Origin: Sphingobacterium kitahiroshimense
GTDB lineage: Bacteria > Bacteroidota > Bacteroidia > Sphingobacteriales > Sphingobacteriaceae
Direction of reading: 5' to 3'
Length of the DNA stretch: 64,000 nt
Assembly: GCF_025961315.1 (NCBI RefSeq)
Contig: NZ_JAOQNK010000001.1
Location: 4,526,001-4,590,000 of the forward strand
Shown: piece by piece, positions 46,262-54,839 of the stretch
Layout: each line of letters begins with the position of its first letter
Numbering within the stretch: position 1 is the stretch's first letter
The notes under the pieces: model-generated
What the model saw: the letters and a program-made list of their open reading frames with translations, nothing else
Database searches by the model: none
Told to the model about the DNA's origin: nothing
Made by a program: the position numbers and the translations under genes

Positions 46262-46866
46262 TATTTTGATGCTTGATACAATACAGGATTTAAACTTGGA
46301 TCGTTATACATCTTCATCTGTTTATAGACTTTCATGTATTTTTTTCCAGCTTGGATATCAGAAAGCAATTCATCAATACTCTGAGAGAGATCAACACGTT
46401 GTTCTAAAAGAATATTCAATTTAATTTGACAAGCATCGATATGGCTCGGTGCTACATCATTACGTAAAGTCTCTTGCTCCATATGATAGATTTTTAAAGC
46501 TAGTATCGACAATCTGTCAATTGCCCAAGCAGGACTTTCTGTGTTGATTTTAGCATCTTCGTTTGGAGTAACATCTTGAAATTTCAATAGATAGTAGCTG
46601 TCTATATATTCCACAGTATCTGTACGATGCTGATTGGATTCATCGATTCTTCTTTTCCAGTATAAACCTACCTTAGGATCGATTTCAGGATTTCTGACCA
46701 CATCTTCCATATGCCATTGTACGGTATCAATCCAACATTTCATATACAGTAAATGTTCCAATGATGACGACTCAAAAGGGTTTTGAATAACTTGATCAAT
46801 TTCGTTTTCAACGTGATAATCTGCGATTGCACGTTGAAAAATAGTGTTAGCTAATGCACTTATCAT
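46261..46866 (-). CDS. DUF4254 protein
   Basis: A 201-residue all-alpha protein of the DUF4254 family (HLLYMKCWIDTVQWHMEDV, DPKVGLYWKRRIDESNQHRT, WAIDRLSILALKIYHME). No function is assigned. In Bacteroidota it is typically found beside a GT9/heptosyltransferase gene, and here the two genes overlap by one base, so a role in LPS core assembly is a reasonable inference. Its promoter ends only about five bases before the ATG, so the transcript is nearly or fully leaderless. Confidence 0.85.
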   Translation of the reverse strand: MISALANTIFQRAIADYHVENEIDQVIQNPFESSSLEHLLYMKCWIDTVQWHMEDVVRNPEIDPKVGLYWKRRIDESNQHRTDTVEYIDSYYLLKFQDVTPNEDAKINTESPAWAIDRLSILALKIYHMEQETLRNDVAPSHIDACQIKLNILLEQRVDLSQSIDELLSDIQAGKKYMKVYKQMKMYNDPSLNPVLYQASK

Positions 46867-46870
46867 AGTA

Positions 46871-46900
46871 CAAACTTAGATAAATTTGTTTTATTTACAA
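46871..46900 (-). promoter_or_regulatory. Bacteroidota promoter of the DUF4254-GT9 operon
   Basis: Minus strand TTG, 19-base spacer, TAAGTTTG. About 40 bases match the promoter at 7740-7779 in all but 4 positions. The -7 box ends 4 bases before the ATG at 46866. Confidence 0.75.
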
Positions 46901-47022
46901 TCTTAATTGCGTCATATCTAAAACAAATTTATTTGCCAGAATCTGTTTTAGGAAATGCTTTTAGGGTATTAGCCGCTAGACCCGAAAAGAACTTCTTAAT
47001 TGATGAAAGAAAATTGGGATGC

Positions 47023-48513
47023 CTATTTTAATAAATCTAAAAGCAGACTTGGATATATTCCGAGGAGTACAACCAAAATACTGATCGAAACAGCTATAAG
47101 AACTAAAAATCTGTTGAACTTAGGTAACGCTATAGCCGTGTCATTATCTCTTAAAAATGCAAGTAGTGGAATTTTAAAATAAAAGAATAACGAGATCACA
47201 GAAGTTAAGGCTCCTACAATAAGTAGGAATAATAAAGGTATTTCATTTAACGTCTGGTACTGTTCAAATACCTTAGAAAATACCAGAAGTTTTCCGATAA
47301 ATCCCGCAGTAGGAGGAAGTCCGATTAGTGAGATCAACAGAATAGAGAAGCTCACAAATATCACCGGGTATTTTTTACCCAAACCTTTATAAGATTCAAT
47401 AGTGGTACTTTCAAGACCTTGTTCCAGTTGATCAATAAATAAAAAGACTGCGATATTCATCAAAGCATAGATTGCCAGATAAAATAATAGAACATCAGGA
47501 TCGTTGTCAATATAAACAAGAGCCACCATCAAGAGTATACCAGTATGACCAATCGAAGAATAGGCCATCATTCTTTTAATATCTTTTTGCTTTAATGCGG
47601 CTAGATTTCCTATAAGCATTGTAGCGATTGCAATGATGATGATAACGGAGATTAAGAACTCTGAGTAGAAGAAAGGGCTAGCAGTCCAGCTCGCCAGTAA
47701 ACGCGATAACAGAACCAGTGCTCCAATTTTTGGTACTGTTGATAAATAGGCAGTTATTGGGGTCGGAGCACCTTGATAAACATCAGGACTCCACACATGA
47801 AAAGGGGCAAAGCTTAATTTAAAACCAATTCCGGTTAGTAAAAACAGAAATGCAATACAGGTCATGACTTTTGGAGCTTCAATAAGTCCCTGGATATGTT
47901 GCTGGCTATCAAAATTTAAGTTTCCCGTGAAACCGTAAATAAGTGATAGACCATACAGCATGACCGCCGCACAGATGGAACCAAATAAAACATATTTCAT
48001 TGCCGCTTCAGCCTCAAATTTCGTTTTAGAGAAATATCCGACCATGACGTACGAGCTGATCGATAAAGTTTCAATCGCGATAAAAATCAGCAACCAGTTG
48101 CTGCTTATCGTTAATAAGTGCAGTCCTAGTGTAGCTGTGAGAAATACTGCATAAAGATCACCAATAGGACGGATCTGATTTGAAAAACGTTGCTGGATGA
48201 ATACAGCTATAAGTATAGTTGATAGCGATAAGATGATTCGGGATAAAATAGATAATTTATCAATTTTGATCATCTCAAAAAATCCAGATTCACCAGTAAG
48301 TAGGCTATTCTGATCAAAAAGTAAATATAAACTAAGTAATAAACCGATTATGGTAATAGCAAATGAACTCTGTTTCCAAATTCGGTCTATAAATAAACTG
48401 CAAAATATACTGCATACAAAAGCAATCATGAGTGCAAGTTCCGGCTTGAATAAAGGGATACTTACTATGATATGGTCTAAAATTGACGAAATTGATGAAG
48501 CAAATGCGGCCAT
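47023..48513 (-). CDS. nuoN: NADH-quinone oxidoreductase subunit N
   Basis: About 496 residues from the ATG at 48513, which lies 4 bases after the nuoM stop; the frame stays open to 48564 inside nuoM but that extension is not conserved-like. An antiporter-like complex I subunit with about 14 membrane helices and the conserved Lys and His region in GIGFKLSFAPFHVWSPDVYQGAPTP and KDIKRMMAYSSIGHTG. It carries one of the proton channels of the membrane arm. Last gene of the nuoH-N operon. Confidence 0.94.
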   Translation of the reverse strand: MAAFASSISSILDHIIVSIPLFKPELALMIAFVCSIFCSLFIDRIWKQSSFAITIIGLLLSLYLLFDQNSLLTGESGFFEMIKIDKLSILSRIILSLSTILIAVFIQQRFSNQIRPIGDLYAVFLTATLGLHLLTISSNWLLIFIAIETLSISSYVMVGYFSKTKFEAEAAMKYVLFGSICAAVMLYGLSLIYGFTGNLNFDSQQHIQGLIEAPKVMTCIAFLFLLTGIGFKLSFAPFHVWSPDVYQGAPTPITAYLSTVPKIGALVLLSRLLASWTASPFFYSEFLISVIIIIAIATMLIGNLAALKQKDIKRMMAYSSIGHTGILLMVALVYIDNDPDVLLFYLAIYALMNIAVFLFIDQLEQGLESTTIESYKGLGKKYPVIFVSFSILLISLIGLPPTAGFIGKLLVFSKVFEQYQTLNEIPLLFLLIVGALTSVISLFFYFKIPLLAFLRDNDTAIALPKFNRFLVLIAVSISILVVLLGIYPSLLLDLLK

Positions 48514-48517
48514 GTTT

Positions 48518-50119
48518 TTAGTTATACTGTTGAATAAAGGAAACCAAATTGATGACAGAAGCATTCATTTGGTCGAATATAATAAAGGGACATATTCCTA
48601 AAAGTAGAGCAAGTGCTAAAGTCGGGAACAAGATCAGTTGTTCCCTAACGGAAAGATCGACTAGGGCCTGTTGCCAAGAATCTCCACCTTTTAATCTTGT
48701 TTCTCCAAAAAACATTCTTTGTAATGTCCATAGTAGATAGGCCGCACTCATTAGGATTCCAATAGATCCAGCTATAGCCATCCATCTTGGGAGACCAGTA
48801 CCTAAACTTGCTGAATTAAATGTTCCGATAATCACAAACGCCTCTGCAATAAATGCAGAGAAACCAGGTAAACCTAAAGAAGCAAAAAATGCAATAGCTA
48901 TATAAGCAGTATATTTAGGCATAATACTGGCCAATCCTCTAAAATGTGGAATGTAACGGTCATGTACACGGTCGTAGATAACACCGACCAAGAAAAATAA
49001 GGCCGCAGATAGAAAACCATGACTAATCATCTGAAACATTGCTCCCGAAATACCCTCTGCAGTAAAAGAAGCTAAGCCCAAGAGGACAAATCCCATATGG
49101 GATACAGAAGAATAAGCAATCATTCTTTTCAAATCTTTTTGTGCTAATGCATTAAAGGCACCATATAAGATCGAAATCACCCCGATAAGACCCAGCCACC
49201 AATTACTAGTAGCTGCAGCATCAGGGAAGATGCTGAAACAAACGCGGATGATACCATATCCACCAATCTTTAATAAGATACCCGCTAGGATAATAGAAAC
49301 GGGTGTCGGAGCTTCCACGTGCGCATCAGGCAACCAGGTATGTAGCGGGACAATAGGAACTTTAATAGCAAAAGCAAAGAAAAGTACGATAAATCCAATC
49401 AGACGGGCTGATATACCAAAAATCTCCTGATAACCATCCAGTGCAAAAATAGAACCTTGTACATAATTGTCCGGATTCATCATATGGATCATGCTAAAGG
49501 TATGAGCACCTGTAACAGGATTGATCACCGAGAAGTAAAGACCTACTATGACCAAGAGCATGAAAACAGAACCGAACAAGGTATAAATAAAAAACTTCAT
49601 GGCAGCATATTCTCTTCGCTCGCCACCCCAGATTCCGATGAGGAAGTATAATGGAAGTAACATCACCTCATAAAATAAATAGAATAAGAAGAAGTCTAAA
49701 GCACAGAATATGCCAATGACTGCCATATTCAGAAGCATAAGTAAGGCAAAATATCCTTTCATACTTTTTTGGATATTCCAGGAAGCACCAATTGCCATCA
49801 ACATCACAAATGCGCTTAAAACCAGTAAAGGCATAGAAATCCCGTCTACCCCGAGCAGGTAGTCAATCTCCAGTTTACCAATAGTTCCAAGATCTAGGCG
49901 GATCCACGGCAGTTGCTCTACCAATTGATATCCTTCAAGTGTATTGATACCTGTTGCCGTTGGATTAAACGAAAAGTAGGCCATTCCTGCCAGTAGAAAC
50001 TGAATAGCAGTTATAGCAAGGGCAATATATTTATAAGCATCCTTGAATCGACTAGGAAGTGCTAATATAATCGCTGTCGCTAGTAGAGGTAAAAAGATTA
50101 ATAAGGATAGTGTAGGCAT
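48518..50119 (-). CDS. nuoM: NADH-quinone oxidoreductase subunit M
   Basis: A 533-residue antiporter-like subunit. Features are LFYLFYEVMLLPLYFLIGIWGG (the key glutamate), KVPIVPLHTWLPDAHVEAPTP and KDLKRMIAYSSVSHMGF with the conserved lysines. It pumps protons in the complex I membrane arm. It begins 3 bases after the nuoL stop. Confidence 0.96.
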   Translation of the reverse strand: MPTLSLLIFLPLLATAIILALPSRFKDAYKYIALAITAIQFLLAGMAYFSFNPTATGINTLEGYQLVEQLPWIRLDLGTIGKLEIDYLLGVDGISMPLLVLSAFVMLMAIGASWNIQKSMKGYFALLMLLNMAVIGIFCALDFFLFYLFYEVMLLPLYFLIGIWGGERREYAAMKFFIYTLFGSVFMLLVIVGLYFSVINPVTGAHTFSMIHMMNPDNYVQGSIFALDGYQEIFGISARLIGFIVLFFAFAIKVPIVPLHTWLPDAHVEAPTPVSIILAGILLKIGGYGIIRVCFSIFPDAAATSNWWLGLIGVISILYGAFNALAQKDLKRMIAYSSVSHMGFVLLGLASFTAEGISGAMFQMISHGFLSAALFFLVGVIYDRVHDRYIPHFRGLASIMPKYTAYIAIAFFASLGLPGFSAFIAEAFVIIGTFNSASLGTGLPRWMAIAGSIGILMSAAYLLWTLQRMFFGETRLKGGDSWQQALVDLSVREQLILFPTLALALLLGICPFIIFDQMNASVINLVSFIQQYN

Positions 50120-50122
50120 TTT

Positions 50123-52165
50123 CTAACGTAATAAAAGATAAATTAAACCAACTATAACAAGTAAGAATACAGAATATAAATAAGTCTGTAGTCTCCCATT
50201 TTGGGGTGAACGCACAAAATTTCCTAATAGAAGGGCGATTTTCCCAATAGCATTAACTAAACCATCAACAATATGTTTATCAAGCCAATGACTCAAATGC
50301 GCGAGCTGCTGGATCAATTTTGTTAAGCTGTGTATAAAACCATCAACAATATTTCGATCTAACCAATAGGAAAGAGCACTTAATTTCAAAATACTGTTGA
50401 CAATAATTGTTTCATTAAATGAATTCAGATATCCCTGATGCAAGGATAACCGGTTTGCAAGACTATTTTCATTCAGTGGATATTGACCTTTTGCATACCA
50501 TTTCCATCCTAATATCCACACCGATAATGCACCGACTGTTAATAATATAGGAATAACCAGATGGGCAAGATGATTTGCCTCGTAAGGATAATCGACCAGT
50601 AATCCATCCATTATCCAGGAGTCATGATAGGAAATTGGATTGATCGAAAATAGAGGAAAGAAACAGCACATACCCAGGAAATACATTGGCCAAAGCATGA
50701 GCTTAGGCGATTCACTCAAATGGATAGATGATCCCAATAGATTTTTGATACGCAGTTCCGAAAAGAAGGCCTTAAAAATTAGACGTCCAATATAAAATGA
50801 AGTCATAATACTGACGATAATCAATGTCACTGGCACGATCTGAAACAAAGCTCCTTTTGTTGATGCCCATTCGAATGCAGAAATAATGATACTATCTTTT
50901 GATAAATAGCCCGAAGTCAACGGAAAACCCGCAAGTGCCAAGGAAGCTATTGTCATCAGTACAAATGTTTGTGGCATATAGTGACGAAGTCCACCCATAT
51001 TGCGCAGATCCTGTGGGTCGAAATCATGCTTGCTATGCGCTTTCAGATGTGCCATCTCATGGATAACAGCCCCAGCACATAAGAACAATAAACACTTGAA
51101 AAAAGCATGTGTCAATAAATGAAACATAGCTGCATCCCAAGTGCCGATACCTATTCCAACCATCATATAACCCAATTGGGAAATTGTCGAAAAAGCAAGT
51201 ATTTTTTTGATGTCATATTGTCCCAAAGCAAAATATGCAGCAGTAGTAGCTGTGATGGTACCGATGATAGCAATAGTCAAAAGCACTGTTTCGTTAAATA
51301 AAGGAAATAAAGTACTCATTAAAAATACACCGGCAGCCACCATGGTCGCAGCATGTATTAAAGATGAAACAGATGTAGGCCCCTCCATAGCATCAGGCAA
51401 CCAGACATGTAATGGAAATTGGGCTGATTTTGCCATCGCCCCTAAGAAAAATGCAAGGCCAGTAATCGTCAACCAGATCGCATCCATACTATTGTGTGGA
51501 GATATCCATAGGCCGTTTTCAATACTAGTATTAGCGATAAGTTCATCATTTCCAAATAGATTGACCAGATTGAGGGATCCAAATTGAGCGTAGACAATCG
51601 CTATGCCGATCAAGAAGCCCAAATCACCGATTCGGTTGACTAAAAAAGCCTTCTTATTTGCTTGCACGGCAGCATCCTTCGTATACCAGAATCCAATTAA
51701 TAGATAAGATGCAAACCCGACAAGTTCCCAGAACACATACATAAGCAGTAAATTGTTCATGATGACAAGCCCGAGCATTGCGAAGCAAAATAGACTGAGA
51801 TACATCCAATAACGATGTATGCCGGTATCATCGTGCATATATGATTTAGAATAAATATGCACCGGAACCGCTATTGTCGAAACTAACAGTAGCATCAAAG
51901 AGCTGAGGTTATTCAGCAATAGACCAACTGTAAAAGTGGTATTTCCTATTGTAAACCATCTGATCTCAGATGATAAAGGCATCGCGTTCCAGACATCCAG
52001 AAAGGTAATTAAACTAAAGATGAAGCTTAAAATAATCGCCGCTGTACCAACAAGGCCAGATTGATCTTTTTTACCAACAACAGCCTGATATAGAAAAGCC
52101 AGCAAAGGCATTGCCAAAGCAAACAATGCTGTATTAATGGGTGATATGTCAAATAAATAGTTCAA
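50123..52165 (-). CDS. nuoL: NADH-quinone oxidoreductase subunit L
   Basis: A 680-residue antiporter-like subunit with [36 protein letters not shown]-type motif (here [10 protein letters not shown]) and [17 protein letters not shown]. The long C-terminal lateral helix links the other pumps. Near the C-terminus two similar segments, [18 protein letters not shown] and [18 protein letters not shown], are 26 residues apart (78 bases), an internal repeat. It starts 2 bases after the nuoK stop. Confidence 0.96.
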   Translation of the reverse strand: [680 protein letters not shown]

Positions 52166-52167
52166 TG

Positions 52168-52473
52168 CTAGTCTTTTAATTCACGAATTTGATCCGGATT
52201 AATGCTTCTGTATTGTCGGTATACATTTAAAATGATGGCCAATCCAACTGCAACCGCAGCCGCAGCAAGTACGATTGCAAACAGTGCAAATATTTGACCC
52301 CCATAATTAATTTTATCATATTTTCCGAAAGCTACAAAATTGAGAATAGCCGCATTGATCATCAATTCAATGCCAACTAAAATCATAATGGCGTTCTTCT
52401 TTGCGAGAACGGCATATAGACCAATACAAAAAATACAGGCCGAGACAACTAGAAAGTGTGTTAAGGTGATCAT
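52168..52473 (-). CDS. nuoK: NADH-quinone oxidoreductase subunit K
   Basis: A 101-residue, three-helix subunit with GIELMINAAILNFVAFG (the essential membrane glutamate) and AAAAVAVGLAIIL. Its length is standard. The start overlaps the nuoJ stop by 4 bases (ATGA), so translation is coupled. Confidence 0.96.
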   Translation of the reverse strand: MITLTHFLVVSACIFCIGLYAVLAKKNAIMILVGIELMINAAILNFVAFGKYDKINYGGQIFALFAIVLAAAAVAVGLAIILNVYRQYRSINPDQIRELKD

Positions 52474-53018
52474 TTTTGTAAATCCTTTCGTGAAAGATGT
52501 GATGCTCCGATCAAAGCCATCATCAAAAAGATGGAAATAACTTCAAATGGAAGCACATACTGGGTCATAAACTTAATACCTAACTGATGAATATTATTGT
52601 CTGTACTTTTGATAACCGTATTATTTTGGATAGCTGTTGCCATCCAAGCTGGGAAAGATTCTTGCCATTCCAGAATGCCAAAAATCATGACTCCAAAAAA
52701 GGCGAGAGCAACAGGTAGCACCTTCCATGTCGGTAGGGAGAATAAAGAACCTGTTGTTTGCTGTAAGTCTTGCAACAGCTCTTTGTTAGAAAGCATAAAT
52801 GCAAAAAGCAGTAAGATTAATACACCGCCGACATATACCATGATTTGCGTAATAGCCACAAAGTCTGCTAAAGCAAATAAGTAAAGTCCGGCCATAGCAA
52901 ATAAAACAACGAAAAATAAAAATAGCGCGCGTGCTATATTTTTTAAGCTTACTACTAATAGGGCAGAACCTACAGCTAAAAGTGCAAAAGCATAAAATAA
53001 AAAAAGCTCTAAAGTCAT
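52470..53018 (-). CDS. nuoJ: NADH-quinone oxidoreductase subunit J
   Basis: A 182-residue membrane subunit with about five helices and the conserved VAITQIMVYVGGVLILLLFAFML region. It forms part of the quinone-coupling hinge of complex I. It overlaps both neighbours: nuoI stop/ATG as TAATG upstream and nuoK ATGA downstream. Confidence 0.95.
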   Translation of the reverse strand: MTLELFLFYAFALLAVGSALLVVSLKNIARALFLFFVVLFAMAGLYLFALADFVAITQIMVYVGGVLILLLFAFMLSNKELLQDLQQTTGSLFSLPTWKVLPVALAFFGVMIFGILEWQESFPAWMATAIQNNTVIKSTDNNIHQLGIKFMTQYVLPFEVISIFLMMALIGASHLSRKDLQK

Positions 53019-53581
53019 TATTTTGATTTTGCTGCCTCCTTTTCAGCTTGAAATTTGGTCCATTCAGATTTTCTTTGCGCAACTTGATCGTCGGTCATAT
53101 CCGAAAATCCATAAATCAGATCCGTTAATTTCGTTGAACTGCGGTCATATTGATTCGTCATAGTGATGCATTCTGTTGGACATACAACCGTACATAATCC
53201 ACAGTACATACACTTTGCCATGTCAATATCAAACTGAGCCGGGTAAAGACGTTTAACACTACCATCTGAAGTTTTTCCGATTGCTTCCGGAGATTTGATC
53301 GCTTCAATAGCGATACAATCGACAGGACAAGCCTTAGCACATAAATCACAGACAATGCAGTCGTCGATCTCAACTTCAAGCTGGTATCGCGCAACCTCAG
53401 GAATGGGCATTTTGACTTTCGGATACTGTACTGTTGCAATACCATCCTGTTTATCAAAATAATTATCTTTTGTAATATCCAGTTCTTGACGTGCCTTTCG
53501 AGCACCAAACAGATGCTTTACTGTTAAAGATAGTCCCTTGAAAGCAGTTGTTAATGCATGAAAAGCCGTTTTGAATATCAT
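53018..53581 (-). CDS. nuoI: NADH-quinone oxidoreductase subunit I (2[4Fe-4S])
   Basis: A 187-residue ferredoxin-like subunit with two 4Fe-4S motifs, CIVCDLCAKACPVDC near 77-91 and CMYCGLCTVVCPTEC near 124-138, clusters N6a and N6b that lead electrons to quinone. Between them lie about 30 residues typical of the family. Confidence 0.96.
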   Translation of the reverse strand: MIFKTAFHALTTAFKGLSLTVKHLFGARKARQELDITKDNYFDKQDGIATVQYPKVKMPIPEVARYQLEVEIDDCIVCDLCAKACPVDCIAIEAIKSPEAIGKTSDGSVKRLYPAQFDIDMAKCMYCGLCTVVCPTECITMTNQYDRSSTKLTDLIYGFSDMTDDQVAQRKSEWTKFQAEKEAAKSK

Positions 53582-53596
53582 ATCGAATTAACCAAA

Positions 53597-54670
53597 TTAA
53601 ACAATTACTAAAATTCTCCATATCGCTGATATAGCCATACATAAAAACGCGAGAGGTGTTAAAACCTTCCAGCATAAATTCATCAGTTGATCTGCACGTA
53701 AACGCGGTAAAGTCCATCTGATCCACATCTGAACCCCAACTAAAAAGAGGGATTTGGAAAAAGTCCAAAATATTCCCCAGCCAAAGCCTGTTGTCCAGTC
53801 GGCCAGTTTTAATGGGCCAATATTCGGAAGAGGTGTATTCCAAGCGCCTAAGAATAAAACTACACCCAACATGGATACCAGAAACATCATAGCATATTCA
53901 GCTAGAAATAAAAATGCAAACTGTATCCCCCCATATTCGGTATGAAAGCCACCAACAAGTTCTGATTCTGCTTCCGGAATATCAAAAGGAGCACGGTTAC
54001 ACTCTGCTAAAGTCGCTATAAAAAATATAATATAGGTGACGATCATATGGGGGGCTTGAAAAATATTCCAAGCAAATATACCACCGACATTTTTAACAGA
54101 CCAAATACCTAAAAACTTGATTTCTTCTGTTGATAATACACCTTGATTCGTCGCAATATCATTCAGATTTAGCGTCTGCGTAAGCATTACGGCTGCGATC
54201 AAGGATAATCCTACAGGAATTTCATAAGAAACCATTTGTGCAATTGCACGCATAGAACCAAGCAATGAAAATTTATTGTTAGAACCCCAACCGGCCATTA
54301 AGATACCAATAGCATCTATGGAGACTATAGCCATAATTAGGAATAAGCCAGTATGTGTATTGACTGGGATAAAATCCTTAGACCATGGCATAACAGAAAA
54401 CCCCGTGAAAACAGCTACGAAAATAACAATAGGAGCCATGCGGAATAAAATTTTATCCGCTAGTAGCGGAGTAATCAATTCCTTTTGTAGGAGCTTTAAA
54501 ATATCTGCTATGGTCTGGAGAGATCCATATTTTCCCGTTTCCATAGGACCAAGTCTATCTTGAACAAAGCCTGCAATTTTACGTTCCGCATATACCGCAA
54601 ACAACGTAAAAACTGCTATAAACATGAATATAGCAACAGGAACAAGGATATGGATGAATAAATCTAACAA
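53597..54670 (-). CDS. nuoH: NADH-quinone oxidoreductase subunit H
   Basis: A 357-residue membrane subunit with RKIAGFVQDRLGPMETGKYG, the quinone-site loop GWGSNNKFSLLGSMRAIAQMVSYE and ECNRAPFDIPEAESELVGG. It forms the quinone chamber. It is the first gene of the nuo run here; nuoA-G are not adjacent. A -7 box at 54713-54720 gives a short leader, so the operon has its own promoter. Confidence 0.96.
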   Translation of the reverse strand: MLDLFIHILVPVAIFMFIAVFTLFAVYAERKIAGFVQDRLGPMETGKYGSLQTIADILKLLQKELITPLLADKILFRMAPIVIFVAVFTGFSVMPWSKDFIPVNTHTGLFLIMAIVSIDAIGILMAGWGSNNKFSLLGSMRAIAQMVSYEIPVGLSLIAAVMLTQTLNLNDIATNQGVLSTEEIKFLGIWSVKNVGGIFAWNIFQAPHMIVTYIIFFIATLAECNRAPFDIPEAESELVGGFHTEYGGIQFAFLFLAEYAMMFLVSMLGVVLFLGAWNTPLPNIGPLKLADWTTGFGWGIFWTFSKSLFLVGVQMWIRWTLPRLRADQLMNLCWKVLTPLAFLCMAISAIWRILVIV

Positions 54671-54712
54671 TTCTTATTTGTAATGATTATTAATAAGTGA
54701 AATTCTAGTAGG

Positions 54713-54720
54713 CAAATTTA
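54713..54720 (-). promoter_or_regulatory. Putative -7 box of the nuoH-N operon
   Basis: Minus-strand TAAATTTG fits TAnnTTTG and lies 43 bases before the nuoH start, after the gltA terminator. No -33 at the standard distance. Confidence 0.55.
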
Positions 54721-54792
54721 ATGAAAAGGTATGAATTAAGAGAAGGAAAAACAAATTATATACTGGTTTAATAGACATTTGTTTATGGAAAT

Positions 54793-54820
54793 AAAAAAAG
54801 CATCTCGAAAGATGCTTTTT
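54793..54820 (-). terminator. Terminator of gltA
   Basis: AAAAAAGCATCT / AGATGCTTTTTT with a 4-base loop CGAA, 20 bases after the gltA stop on the minus strand. Symmetric tails allow both directions. Confidence 0.92.
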
Positions 54821-54839
54821 TATTAAAATATTTTAAGAA

